From positions 62,001 to 126,000 of the forward strand of contig CAYOSF010000001.1 in the NCBI GenBank assembly GCA_964406605.1: a DNA stretch of 64,000 bases. Direction: 5' to 3'. A program made the position numbers and the translations under genes. The notes under the pieces were generated by a model. That model was not told where the DNA came from and did not search any database. It saw only the letters and a program-made list of their open reading frames with translations. This document shows, piece after piece, positions 18,892-27,654 of this stretch. Origin of the DNA: CAYOSF01 sp964406605. Lineage in GTDB: Bacteria; Chloroflexota; Dehalococcoidia; DSTF01; RBG-16-68-14. Within the stretch, counting starts at the first letter, position 1. Each line of letters opens with the position of its first letter.

Positions 18892-19993
18892 ATGACCCTC
18901 ACCCCGATCCCCTCTTCCTCCCAAGGCGGACGCGGCCCAGGGGGAGAGGGGCGAGCGGGCTGCTGGACTGACGGACTTTGGGCCTGCCCGAGGTGAGGGA
19001 TGTATCGCCGCGAGCGGAGCGAAGGGTCTCCGGGTTCTCGTTGAGTCAGATGCTTTCCGCCGGTGGCGGACAGGCCGCTTTGCTCAGCGTGACGTTAGAG
19101 AGTGTCTTGGGTGGGTCTCAGATCCCCGTGCCTACGCCGATCGCGGTGCCGATGCCGAAGGTGAACGCGGCGCTTGTGCGCCCTCNNNNNNNNNNNNNNN
19201 NNNNNNNNNNNNNNNNNNNNNNNNNNNNNNNNNNNNNNNNNNNNNNNNNNNNNNNNNNNNNNNNNNNNNNNNNNNNNNNNNNNNNGGTGAGGGATGTATC
19301 GCGGCGAGCGGGGCGAAGGGTCTCCGGGTCCTCGTTGCGTTAGATGTTTTCCGCCGGTCGCGGACAGGCAACTTCGTTTAGCATGACAGCAAGCGGCGTT
19401 TGGTTGCTCTCTAGATTCCTGTCCCTACGCCGATCGCGGTGCCGATGCCGAAGGTGAACGCGGCGCTTGTGCGCCCTCACCCCCATCCCCTCTTCCTCCC
19501 AAGGCGGACGCGGCCCAGGGGGAGAGGGGCGAGTTGTCTGTCGAACTGACCAAGCTTTGGGCCTGGCCGAGGTGAGGGGATGTCGCCTCGAGCGGAGCGA
19601 AGGGTCTCCGGGTTCTCGTTGCGTTAGATGCTTCGCTCCGCTCAGCGTGACGTTAGAGAGTGTCTTGGGTGGGTCTCAGATCCCTGTGCCCACGCCGATC
19701 GCGGTGCCGATGCCGAAGGTGAACGCGGCGCTTGTGCGCCCTCACCCCCATCCCCTCTCCCAGGGGGAGAGGGGCGAGCGGCCTGCTGGACTGACGGACT
19801 TTGGGCCTGCCCGAGATGATGGGATGTCGCTGCAAGAGGGGCGAGCGGCCTGTGAGTTCTCGTTGAGTCAGATGCTTTCCGCCGGTGGCGGGCAGGCAGC
19901 CTTGCTCAGCGTGACGTTAGAGAGTGTCTTGGGTGGGTCTCAGATCCCCGTGCCCACGCCGATCGCGGTGCCGATGCCGAAGGTGAACGCGGC
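18892..19993. repeat. Tandem ~264-bp imperfect repeats derived from the VIT gene 3' end
   Basis: Four copies of a block end with the same ~50 bp that forms the last codons of the VIT-family gene (GGTGAACGCGGCG preceded by CGATCGCGGTGCC). These blocks begin at 19119, about 19413, 19677 and 19941; the last is the real gene end. The final three are spaced exactly 264 bp. The first spacing (294) spans the N gap. Between the blocks the repeat carries CCCTCACCCC-ATCCCCTCT and GGGGGAGAGGGGCGAG segments and GAGCGAAGGGTCTCCGGG. I see no protein-coding signal in the arrays. Confidence 0.85.
19186..19285. other. Assembly gap (100 N)
   Basis: A run of exactly 100 N, the usual scaffolding placeholder, inside the tandem repeats. 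The true number of repeat copies is therefore unknown. Confidence 1.
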
Positions 19994-21106
19994 GGCGATG
20001 GCGCCGATGGTGAGCTGGCGGGCGCCGCTGTAGACGGCGCTGCGGCCGGTGAAGAGTGAGACGCCCACGCCCACCGCGAACAGCGCGACGCCGCTCATGG
20101 CGGCGCTGACGGCGAACTGCATCCAACCCGCGCCGGTGAAGTAGGCGATCACCGGTACGACCGCCCCGGCGGCGAAAGCGAAGAAGGAGCCTATCGTGGC
20201 GCCCCAGGGCGACCCCAGCTCGTCCGGGTCGAGCCCTAGCTCCTCACGGGCCAGCGTATCGAGGGCTGTCTGCTTGCTCTGGATGAGGCGGTCGGCGAGC
20301 TGCATCGCCTCTGTGGCCGGGATTCCCTTTGCGCGGTAGATGAGCGCCAGCTCGGCGCGCTCCTCCTCCGGCGCGATCGTTAGCTCGGTCTCCTCCAGGG
20401 CGATCTGGCGCTCGAACAGCTCGCGCTGGGCGCGCATGGAGACGTACTCGCCCGCACCCATCGAACAGGAGCCGGCCAGCAGCCCGGCGACACCGGCGAG
20501 GACGACGAACTGGGCGTCGGCCTGTGCGCCGGCGAACCCCATCACGAGGGCCAGGTTGGACACGAGGCCGTCGCTCAGGCCGAAGATGGTGGCGCGCAGG
20601 GTACCGCCGCCGCCCGTGCGATGCCACCGCTCGTGCTGGACGATCTCGACCGGGCCGGTACCACGCGTCATGTGCCCCAGCGCCCGGAAGTGGCCCATCT
20701 CCTCGCCGGCAAGCCCGGCGACGGCGGGGTCCTGCTCGGGCTCGCGGTAGGCGGTGGCGTCTCGCGCCTCGAAGCTCTCGACGATGGGCAGCACGGCGCC
20801 GGCGCCGAAGAGCCGGGCCAGCAGACCGAGCACCCGTACGCGCAGACTGGCGCGATGCGTCGGGAGAGGAACGCCCATCCGCTCGAGGCGGACGGCCATG
20901 ATGTGGGCGTGACGCTCCTCGGACTTCGCAATCTCCAGCAGAATGCCGGCACGCTCCTCGGATCGCTCGTGGCGGGCGAGCATCCGGTAGAGGGCGGCGG
21001 CGTCCAGCTCGCCTCGCCAGTTGTCGAGGAGTAGGTTCGCGCCTACAACCGAGGGAGCGTCCTCGGGGGGCGCGGACTCCGGCGGTGCGCTCTTGTCAGG
21101 GCTCAT
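19940..21106 (-). CDS. Ferritin-like/VIT1-CCC1 fusion, metal transporter
   Basis: A 388-aa protein. Residues ~20-150 form a ferritin-like (rubrerythrin/Mbfa-type) four-helix domain with iron-ligand patterns ERSEERAGILLEIAKSEERHA and LAGEEMGHFRALGHM. Residues ~175-388 form a VIT1/CCC1 transporter domain: TLRATIFGLSDGLVSNLALVMG, AGSCSMGAGEYVSM, the cytoplasmic acidic loop EETELTIAPEEERAELALIY, and two final membrane helices. Related fusions export iron or manganese with the ferritin-like domain as sensor. The ATG at 21106 is chosen by alignment of the domain start. TACAAT lies 8 bp before it, so the transcript could be leaderless. A start at 21160 is possible. The last codons were amplified into the adjacent tandem repeats. 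Confidence 0.88.
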   Translation of the reverse strand: MSPDKSAPPESAPPEDAPSVVGANLLLDNWRGELDAAALYRMLARHERSEERAGILLEIAKSEERHAHIMAVRLERMGVPLPTHRASLRVRVLGLLARLFGAGAVLPIVESFEARDATAYREPEQDPAVAGLAGEEMGHFRALGHMTRGTGPVEIVQHERWHRTGGGGTLRATIFGLSDGLVSNLALVMGFAGAQADAQFVVLAGVAGLLAGSCSMGAGEYVSMRAQRELFERQIALEETELTIAPEEERAELALIYRAKGIPATEAMQLADRLIQSKQTALDTLAREELGLDPDELGSPWGATIGSFFAFAAGAVVPVIAYFTGAGWMQFAVSAAMSGVALFAVGVGVSLFTGRSAVYSGARQLTIGAIAAAFTFGIGTAIGVGTGI

Positions 21107-21233
21107 ATGGCGCCATTGTAAACGCGGGGCGCGCTGACCGCAGCTTGGCTGCGAACGCACCCGTGCAACACGTCGCGCAGAGCGGGTCGTGGGTCATCGT
21201 CATCGCCTATCGCGGCCATTATGGCAAGTCTGC

Positions 21234-21262
21234 TTGACCCCCGTCCGGAGGGGTTGTACCGT
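21234..21262 (+). promoter_or_regulatory. Candidate thiolase promoter
   Basis: TTGACC (21234-21239), 17-bp spacer, TACCGT (21257-21262), about 50 bp before the thiolase ATG and its GGGAGG ribosome binding site. Confidence 0.5.
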
Positions 21263-21313
21263 GCTGTCGCGACATAGAAAGAGCACCAAGAAACAGCACC
21301 AAGGGAGGACAAG

Positions 21314-22627
21314 ATGGAATTCAGGAATGCAGTTGTGGTCGATGCCTGCCGCTCGGCCTTCGCCCGTGGCGGGCGCGGCAAGCTCGTGGCCACGCGCCTC
21401 GATGAGGCCAGCGCGATCGTGCTCCGTGCGCTGCTGGAGCGCAACCCGAAGGTCAAGCCGGCGATGATCGAGGATATCGGCCTGGGCAACGTGATGGGCG
21501 TGGGGGAGCTGACCTTGATCGGCGCGAACGCGATCGCCCGTCTCGCTGGTTTGCCTTCCGAGACGACCTCATTTGACTCGAACCGGCAGTGCGGCTCCAG
21601 CATGGAGACCCTGCACCGGGTCGCCCAGAATATCATGGTCGGGGGGGCGGAGTGCGGCGTCGCCATGGGCGTGGAGCGCATGGGCCGGACCCTCGGCGCT
21701 GAGAGTGTCATGCCCAGGGGTGCGACCACCCGGATCACGGAGTTCAACGCGAAACGGCTCCAGCAGACGCCGGAACAGCGCAACATGGCTCCGGACCACG
21801 ACGAGAATTTCTCGGTGCCGTTCCCGGACTACATCCTGGACTCACCGCCGTTGCAGGGGATGACGCAGACGGGCCAGAACGTCGCTGAGGTATACAGCCT
21901 GACGCGCAAGGATCTGGACGAGTTCGCGTACCACAGCCAGATGAAGTGCGCCGCCGCCTACGAGAAGGGGATCTACAAGGAGGAGATCATCCCGCTCGAA
22001 GTGGAGACCCCCATCTTCGACGACGAGGGGAAGTGGCTGCCCGACGAGCACGGTGAGAAGGTCGTGTTCGAGCAGGACGAAGGGTTGAGGCCCAACACGA
22101 CCATGGAGGCGCTGGCCGGGCTGAAGCCGGTGGGGGGTGTACAGAGCTTCGGTGGCAAGGAGATCGTCATTACGGCAGGCAACTCCTGTCCGACCAACGA
22201 CGGCATCTCCGCAGCCCTGCTGATGAGCGAGGACAAGGCCAAGGAGCTCGGTCTGGAGCCGCTGGCGCGCATCGTCGGCTTCGGTGTCGCCGGCGTCAAG
22301 CCCCAGCTCATGGGCATCGGTCCGATTCCGGCGACGAGGAGGGCGTTGAAGAACGCGGGCATCACTGCCGACCAAATCGACCGCGTGGAGTTCAACGAGG
22401 CCTTCGCCGCGCAGGTGATCCCTTCCTGCAGCGAGTTGGGCATTGCGCTCGAGAAGGTGAACGTGAACGGCGGCTCTCTCGCCATCGGTCACCCGCTGGG
22501 TGCGACCGGCGCTCGCATCGTCGGGACTGTCGCGCGCGAGGTGCGCCGTTCGGGCGTGCGCTACGGTCTGGCCACTCAGTGCATCGGCGCTGGGATGGGC
22601 ATCTCGACGATTGTCGAGGCGCTGTAG
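21314..22627 (+). CDS. Acetyl-CoA C-acyltransferase (thiolase)
   Basis: A 437-aa thiolase of the degradative/acetyl-CoA acetyltransferase superfamily, cleaving or forming 3-ketoacyl-CoA. The nucleophile is C93 in SNRQCGSSMETLH. The other catalytic elements are EFNEAFA (the NEAF signature), H393 in AIGHPLGATGARIVG and C423 in ATQCIGAGMG. The acyl loop region is longer than in compact thiolases, which accounts for the length. The start ATG 21314 has GGGAGG 5-6 nt upstream. It is monocistronic here: a strong terminator hairpin follows and mutL is next. A role in fatty-acid beta-oxidation is the family default; no other beta-oxidation gene is adjacent. Confidence 0.93.
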   Translation: MEFRNAVVVDACRSAFARGGRGKLVATRLDEASAIVLRALLERNPKVKPAMIEDIGLGNVMGVGELTLIGANAIARLAGLPSETTSFDSNRQCGSSMETLHRVAQNIMVGGAECGVAMGVERMGRTLGAESVMPRGATTRITEFNAKRLQQTPEQRNMAPDHDENFSVPFPDYILDSPPLQGMTQTGQNVAEVYSLTRKDLDEFAYHSQMKCAAAYEKGIYKEEIIPLEVETPIFDDEGKWLPDEHGEKVVFEQDEGLRPNTTMEALAGLKPVGGVQSFGGKEIVITAGNSCPTNDGISAALLMSEDKAKELGLEPLARIVGFGVAGVKPQLMGIGPIPATRRALKNAGITADQIDRVEFNEAFAAQVIPSCSELGIALEKVNVNGGSLAIGHPLGATGARIVGTVAREVRRSGVRYGLATQCIGAGMGISTIVEAL

Positions 22628-22668
22628 AACTGCCGTCGAAGCGCCCGCATCGGGTAGCAGGAATTCCA

Positions 22669-22705
22669 GAAGCCCGGCCGCGCTTACCGCGGCCGGGCTT
22701 CGTTG
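22669..22705 (+). terminator. Terminator-like hairpin after the thiolase gene
   Basis: Perfect 14-bp GC-rich stem (22669-22682 with 22688-22701), 5-nt loop, followed by a short T-containing tail (CGTTG). No long T-run, so efficiency is uncertain. Confidence 0.7.
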
Positions 22706-22733
22706 CTAGAATGGCGCAGGAGGTCGTTCCACT

Positions 22734-24512
22734 GTGCCAATCCGGGTGCTCACCCCGCAGGAAGCCGCCCGCATCGCGGCGGGTGAGGTAATCGAGCGGC
22801 CCGCTTCCGTCGTCAAGGAGCTTGTCGAGAACGCGCTTGACGCGCATGCGCATCAGATCACGGTGGAGACGCGCCAAGGGGGCATCGCTTTCCTTCGCGT
22901 GACGGACGACGGCGAAGGCCTCCCGCCCGAGGAGCTTCAACTCGCGTTCGAACGTCACGCCACCAGCAAGCTCACCTCAGAAGACGAGCTGTGGCGTATC
23001 GCTACGCTGGGTTTCCGAGGCGAGGCGCTGCCCAGCATCGCTGCCGCGGCCGACGTGGAGTTGGTCTCGCGACCGGGGGGTGCACTAGTGGCGGGTCGTA
23101 TCGTCCTGCGTGGGGGCGAAGTAGCGCACCAGGGGAGCGCGGGCGCGCCGCCGGGCACCTCCGTGACAGTACAGGGGCTCTTCCGCCGCCAGCCGGCACG
23201 CCTCAAATTCCTCCGCTCTCCGGCCGCCGAGGGCGGCCAGATCGCCACGGTGGTGACGCAGTACGCCCTGGCGTACCCGGAGGTGCGCTTTGCGATGCGG
23301 GCCGACGGGCGCTCGATTCTGGGGACGCCCGGCAACGGTGACCTGCGGGACGCCGTCGCGGCCGCCTACGGCGTCGAGCTGGCGGCCGACCTTCTGCCAG
23401 TGAGCGGAGAGCCCCAGGGAGCGATCACGGTGAGCGGGCTCGTCAGTTCGCCTGCCGTCTCGCGCGCGAACAGGAACTACATCTCGCTGTTCGTGAACCG
23501 GCGCTGGATCCGGCATCGGGCACTCACGTTCGCGGTCGTGGAGGCGTACCAGGGGATGCTGCCGGCGGGCCGCTACCCGGTGGCGATCGTCGAGCTGCGG
23601 CTGCCGGCCGACCAAGTAGACGTCAACGTCCACCCGACAAAGGCGGAGGTGCGCTTCAGAGACGAGCGCGCGGCCTTCGCGGCGGTGCAGCGCGCGGTCC
23701 GTGGCACGCTCTCAGCCCGCGCGCCGGTGCCGGGACTTGCCTTTGGAGATTCAGAGATAGGAGCCGGGACGCCGCGCTTTGAGGTGGTGGACAACGCCTA
23801 CGGGCCGCAGGCGCCTGTCGGGCAGCCACCTCGTGCGCCGGCTCCGCTGGGCGACATGCAGCGGCGAGAACTGAATGTCGAGGGTCCGGCGGCCGATATC
23901 GCGGCGCCGGAAGCGCCCCGCTTGCTGGAAGAAAGCGCGCTGCCCCTCCTGCGGCCCATCGGTCAGGTGAGCAACAGCTACGTCATCGCTGAGGGCCCGG
24001 AAGGGATGTATCTGGTCGACCAGCACGCCGCGCACGAGCGGGTGCTGTACGAGCGCTTCCTGACGCAGCTACGTGACGGCGTGAAGGAGGTGCAGCCGCT
24101 ACTGCAGCCGGCGCCGGTGGAGCTTACGGCGAGTCAGCGGAGCATGCTCGAGAGCTTTGGGGAGGAGCTGGCGGCGGCCGGGCTCATGGTGGAGCCGTTC
24201 GGTGACGGCGCCTATCTGGTGCGGGCGGTGCCGCCCGCGCTCGCGGGGAGCGACGTAACGAGATCGGTTGGCGAGCTCCTCGACCTGCTGTGCCGGGAGG
24301 ACGGGCCGACGGAGCAGCCTTCCCATCGTGTCGCGGCCTCACTGGCGTGCCACGCGGCCGTGCGCGCCGGGCAGACCATGAGCGACGAGGAGCAGCGGGA
24401 GCTGCTGCGGCTGCTGGAATCGGCCGAGCACCCGCGGACCTGCCCGCACGGCCGCCCTACCATGATCCACCTCAGCACCGGCGAGATCGCCCGGCAGTTC
24501 CGGCGAAGGTAG
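22734..24512 (+). CDS. mutL: DNA mismatch repair protein MutL (endonuclease type)
   Basis: A 592-aa MutL. The GHKL ATPase motifs are intact: E29, N33 and D36 in VKELVENALDA, VTDDGEGLPPEEL, HATSKL and TLGFRGEALPSI. NVHPTKAEVRF closes the N-terminal domain. A Pro/Ala linker spans roughly residues 330-390. The C-terminal dimerisation domain contains the endonuclease motif DQHAAHERVLYE, ACHAAVRAG and a terminal CPHGRP motif, so this is the latent-nuclease type found in bacteria without MutH. The start is GTG 22734 with AGGAGG about 8-10 nt upstream. It lies downstream of the thiolase terminator. Confidence 0.96.
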   Translation: MPIRVLTPQEAARIAAGEVIERPASVVKELVENALDAHAHQITVETRQGGIAFLRVTDDGEGLPPEELQLAFERHATSKLTSEDELWRIATLGFRGEALPSIAAAADVELVSRPGGALVAGRIVLRGGEVAHQGSAGAPPGTSVTVQGLFRRQPARLKFLRSPAAEGGQIATVVTQYALAYPEVRFAMRADGRSILGTPGNGDLRDAVAAAYGVELAADLLPVSGEPQGAITVSGLVSSPAVSRANRNYISLFVNRRWIRHRALTFAVVEAYQGMLPAGRYPVAIVELRLPADQVDVNVHPTKAEVRFRDERAAFAAVQRAVRGTLSARAPVPGLAFGDSEIGAGTPRFEVVDNAYGPQAPVGQPPRAPAPLGDMQRRELNVEGPAADIAAPEAPRLLEESALPLLRPIGQVSNSYVIAEGPEGMYLVDQHAAHERVLYERFLTQLRDGVKEVQPLLQPAPVELTASQRSMLESFGEELAAAGLMVEPFGDGAYLVRAVPPALAGSDVTRSVGELLDLLCREDGPTEQPSHRVAASLACHAAVRAGQTMSDEEQRELLRLLESAEHPRTCPHGRPTMIHLSTGEIARQFRRR

Positions 24513-24686
24513 GGGATCTAGGACACGGTCGTGGCGTGGTTGCGGGCGGGGCGACCTCATCGGACGCACGGTCGCCCGCTGTCACCCGGCGATCCGGTAC
24601 AGCACGATGAGCAGGCCGGCGAACAGGGCGGCGTGCACGGCTTCCCAGATGCCCAGCTTGGTGACCTCGACTGATGAGGTGTTTCG

Positions 24687-25421
24687 CTATAGGCGGTGCG
24701 CGGCCTTCCCCATCATCGGTATGAACGCGAGGGCGGCCAGACCGGGCATGGCGCCGCCTGCCGCCGCGGCCGCCAGCGCTGGAACCAGGGCCAGGTGGTA
24801 GAGGACGACCGTCCGGCGGCGCTCGTCCCGCAGAGCGGCGGCCCTGGGCGTCTCGGGCGCCAGCGACAGCCGCACGTAGGTGATGCCGCCCCAGAGATAG
24901 AGGGCCGCGGGCAGCCAGAGGAACGCCGTCCACCTATCGAACTCGCCGGTGCCCGCGTAGGCCACGGACGGCGCAAGGAGGGAGAGCGACCCGACTATCA
25001 CCGCCTCGCCCAGCACGCGCCGGCGCACCCGCAACCACCGAATCGTCGCCACGCTGAGCGGCCCGAGGGCGATACCGGCGCCCAAGGGGAGGAGTATCCA
25101 CCGGTCCCAGTGGGTTACGGGTGGGACCACGGCCGAGTGCAGCCCGATCCCGAAGAGCAGAGCCCACACCAGGTAGCGAGGTTCGCGGGGCCGGCTGGCC
25201 CGCCAGCTTTCCATGGCCGCTCTGAGCAAGAACCCCAGGATCGATGCCGCGAAGAGCAGCCAGGCGGGCAGGCTGGGCGCGGTGATGGCGAAGAGACCGG
25301 TCAGTGCGGGCAGCAGTAGCCAGGCCCACGTGCCGTGCTCTCGAGGCAGAGGCGGCTTCGCCGCGCGCAGCAGAGCAGAGCGAAGCGGGACGGAACGGCC
25401 GGCGGTTTCGAGGACGGGCAT
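24687..25421 (-). CDS. YwiC-like membrane protein with a premature in-frame stop
   Basis: Polytopic membrane protein with the YwiC-family opening motif PREHGTWAWLLLPALTGL, about six hydrophobic segments and a late PMMGKAAHRL segment. The frame stops at TAG (24687-24689), but the same frame then continues for 34 codons as RNTSSVEVTKLGIWEAVH, a final hydrophobic helix and a natural TGA at 24582-24584. This looks like the usual YwiC C-terminus. The gene may therefore carry a nonsense mutation or a base-call error, and full length would be 24582-25421. The start is uncertain: ATG 25421 has TATACT directly before it and no ribosome binding site, while ATG 25490 lacks one too. Function of the family is unknown. 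Confidence 0.78.
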   Translation of the reverse strand: MPVLETAGRSVPLRSALLRAAKPPLPREHGTWAWLLLPALTGLFAITAPSLPAWLLFAASILGFLLRAAMESWRASRPREPRYLVWALLFGIGLHSAVVPPVTHWDRWILLPLGAGIALGPLSVATIRWLRVRRRVLGEAVIVGSLSLLAPSVAYAGTGEFDRWTAFLWLPAALYLWGGITYVRLSLAPETPRAAALRDERRRTVVLYHLALVPALAAAAAGGAMPGLAALAFIPMMGKAAHRL

Positions 25422-25570
25422 AGTATAAACACCGCGCCCGGTGGGGCGCAGTGAAAGGCGCGCGTGCAGAAGCCAGGGATCGGATCCCATGATCCGCGGG
25501 ATGCTACGCCTACGATCAGGATACGGGCTTCCTTCGAGAGGACGCCAGCGCCTTCCGAGGAGAGGGGTCC

Positions 25571-26737
25571 CTAGCCGCGCGAACTCCTGCCTTGCCGTGC
25601 CCGGGCCAAATGTACCGCCTCCGCGATCACCTCGGCGATGCGGGGCACGACCTGACGCGGCGCGAAGCGCAGGGCCCGTTGCCGCAGCTCGCCGGCTACT
25701 CGACGGCGGTCCTCGGCGTCGTGCAGGTAGTGGTCAAGCCGTTCGAACAACTCCTCGGGCGTGCGGTAGAGGGCGTCTCGGTAGTTGCCGGTGATCTCCG
25801 GATAGCTGGCCTGATCCGGCAGCAGGCAGCAGTTCCCCGTGTACATGGCTTCAACGGTCGAAACGCCGAACGTCTCGTGCCGGGCAGTGGACACCTGGAT
25901 GTCGGCCTGCCAGAGCAGCCGGAAGTAGTCCTCCAGGCTCAAGGTGCCGCCCACGTCCAGCCGACCGGGGAAGCGCTGCTGGAGCTGCGTGATCCGCCCC
26001 TCGACCTCGGTTCCTTGCACGTCTCGGGTGATGACGACATGGCAGTCATGGGCGGCGAGGGCCCTCTCGGCCGCGTCCAGGAAGAGGCCGGGCTCCTTGC
26101 TCGGCACCAGCGAGTGGTTGAAGACGATCGTCGGGCGCGGGAGCGTTTCGTCGGTGCGGGCGGCGTCGATTGCATTCGTGTTGATCGGCAGGCCGACGGT
26201 GCGCAGCCGCTCCTCCACCTGCCGCGCCACCTCGGGTTGCCAGTCAGACAGGTTGCTGATCAGCTTCTGACGGAAGTACTCGCTCACCACGCAGATCCGG
26301 TCCATGGCCAGGAAGTTGCCCAGGTCCGTCACCTCCATACCCGGGTAGTGAATGAAGCGGTACTCATCGGTCGGGTCCCAGTGACTGCCGTGGGTGTAGC
26401 CGGTGACGGCGGCCCCAATGCCCAGGTCGGCGAAGATGCGACGCATCTCCTGAGGGAACTGTTGGAAGATGTGGAAGATGAAGACGGCGTCATATTCCTC
26501 GGGCGGGATCCGGAGGATGGCCTGGTAGCCACCCAGGATCCAGGCAAGGCGCCTGCGCTCGATGTCCGCCAACCCTTCGGGCGTCTCAGGCTCGACCCGG
26601 CGCACCTGGACGCCGTGGCGGGGCAGTTCGTCCGCGACCGCGTCGGCGACGGTAATGCCGTACCCGACCGCGTCAGACGCCTTGTACTCCTGGTCTCGTG
26701 AAACGAACCCCTGGAAGAAGAGTATGCGCAAGCTCAT
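25571..26737 (-). CDS. Glycosyltransferase (GT4-like GT-B fold)
   Basis: A 388-aa cytoplasmic glycosyltransferase. It opens with MSLRILFFQGF and an HGV-type acceptor-side domain. The C-terminal donor-binding domain has NHSLVPSKEPGLFLDAAER (the usual x-x-x-KG-P-x-L region), CHVVITRDVQG, DYFRLLWQADIQVSTARHETFGVSTVEAM (E-x7-E-like GT4 signature) and CCLLPDQASYPE. The HETFGVSTVEAMY...YPE end resembles the tRNA-queuosine mannosyltransferase (GTDC1) group, which is worth testing but is not established here. The start is ATG 26737 with GAGGAG upstream at a long spacing; the frame is open 51 codons further without protein-like sequence. No sugar-pathway gene is adjacent. Confidence 0.75.
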   Translation of the reverse strand: MSLRILFFQGFVSRDQEYKASDAVGYGITVADAVADELPRHGVQVRRVEPETPEGLADIERRRLAWILGGYQAILRIPPEEYDAVFIFHIFQQFPQEMRRIFADLGIGAAVTGYTHGSHWDPTDEYRFIHYPGMEVTDLGNFLAMDRICVVSEYFRQKLISNLSDWQPEVARQVEERLRTVGLPINTNAIDAARTDETLPRPTIVFNHSLVPSKEPGLFLDAAERALAAHDCHVVITRDVQGTEVEGRITQLQQRFPGRLDVGGTLSLEDYFRLLWQADIQVSTARHETFGVSTVEAMYTGNCCLLPDQASYPEITGNYRDALYRTPEELFERLDHYLHDAEDRRRVAGELRQRALRFAPRQVVPRIAEVIAEAVHLARARQGRSSRG

Positions 26738-26955
26738 GCTGTCGAAAGACTCCTCAGCGCTGTTGCGAGTCGCATCATCGATGCCATGCCGGGCATCGGT
26801 TTGTGTACCCGCTTGTATGCAAGATTCCCTTCCTCGTGTGTGGAGCGTGCGCGGCTCAGCCGGGCGACGGCGCCCCGCGCGCGCTCGCAAGGAATGGTAT
26901 TGTACGGGCCCTCACTTGTGCCAGTTGCGCTCCTCCCTGTACTCGGGGGCTCGCG

Positions 26956-26984
26956 TTGACACGGCTTGGGCACCTTGGTTAGGT
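26956..26984 (+). promoter_or_regulatory. Possible hemerythrin-gene promoter
   Basis: TTGACA (26956-26961) with a 17-bp spacer to TTAGGT (26979-26984). The -35 is perfect, the -10 weak; about 100 bp upstream of the hemerythrin GTG. Confidence 0.35.
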
Positions 26985-27082
26985 TGAATTGATCACCCCA
27001 ACGCGTACCTTGACACCGGAACGATTCGTTTGACATCGGGAGGAAGGCCGGCCATGCAAGAACCGGCGAAGGGAGGACACCC

Positions 27083-27628
27083 GTGAATCCGATGGAGATA
27101 CTGGCGAAGGAGCACGACCTGATCAGGCAAGCGCTGGATAGCTGCCGTTTGGCGCGACAGAAGATGGAGGAGGGCACCAACCCTCCGGCTGAGTTCTTCG
27201 AGAAGATGGTGGAGTTTGCCCGCACGTACGTCGACAAGCGCCATCACTTCAAGGAGGAGTACCTGATGTTCGGCCGGCTGGCGGAGATACACCGGAGCGA
27301 CCTTGACGCCGAGATCGAGGCTCTCAGGCAGCAGCATGACCACGGCCGTGAATTCGTCAGCGAGATGGCCAACGCGCTCGACGGCTACTCAAAGGGCAAG
27401 GACGCTCAAGTGACGATCATGCTGGAGAACCTTGCCCCGTACACGACCATGCTCAGGCACCACATCCTCCGGGAAGACCGCGTCTTCTACCCGATGGTGG
27501 TAGAGGAGCTCTCTCGGGAAGAGATGGACGACCTAGCCGCTCTGTACACGAAAGAAGACGAGAAGCCTGAGCGCGGCACGATCGAAGGCATGGAGGCGCT
27601 TGCGCAGGAGCTGGGAACGCTCGTGTAG
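27083..27628 (+). CDS. Hemerythrin-domain (HHE) protein
   Basis: A 181-aa four-helix di-iron protein for binding O2, NO or sensing iron/oxygen. The iron ligands appear in order: H in LAKEHDLIRQ (residue ~11), H and E in DKRHHFKEEYLMF (HxxxE), H in QQHDHGREF, and H with D in LRHHILREDRVFYPM (HxxxxD). The C-terminal helix ends at residue ~150 with a charged tail. The start is GTG 27083 with GGGAGG 6 nt upstream. It converges with the minus-strand acyl-CoA synthetase gene. A role in oxygen or nitric-oxide protection in a low-oxygen lifestyle is inferred from the family. Confidence 0.9.
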   Translation: MNPMEILAKEHDLIRQALDSCRLARQKMEEGTNPPAEFFEKMVEFARTYVDKRHHFKEEYLMFGRLAEIHRSDLDAEIEALRQQHDHGREFVSEMANALDGYSKGKDAQVTIMLENLAPYTTMLRHHILREDRVFYPMVVEELSREEMDDLAALYTKEDEKPERGTIEGMEALAQELGTLV

Positions 27629-27654
27629 CTGACGGGCGGTTGCCGGCGGGGGAC

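Noticed and set aside
18978..19343. Reading frame through the N gap in the repeats
   Set aside because: Created by reading through unknown bases and repeat units; not a protein.
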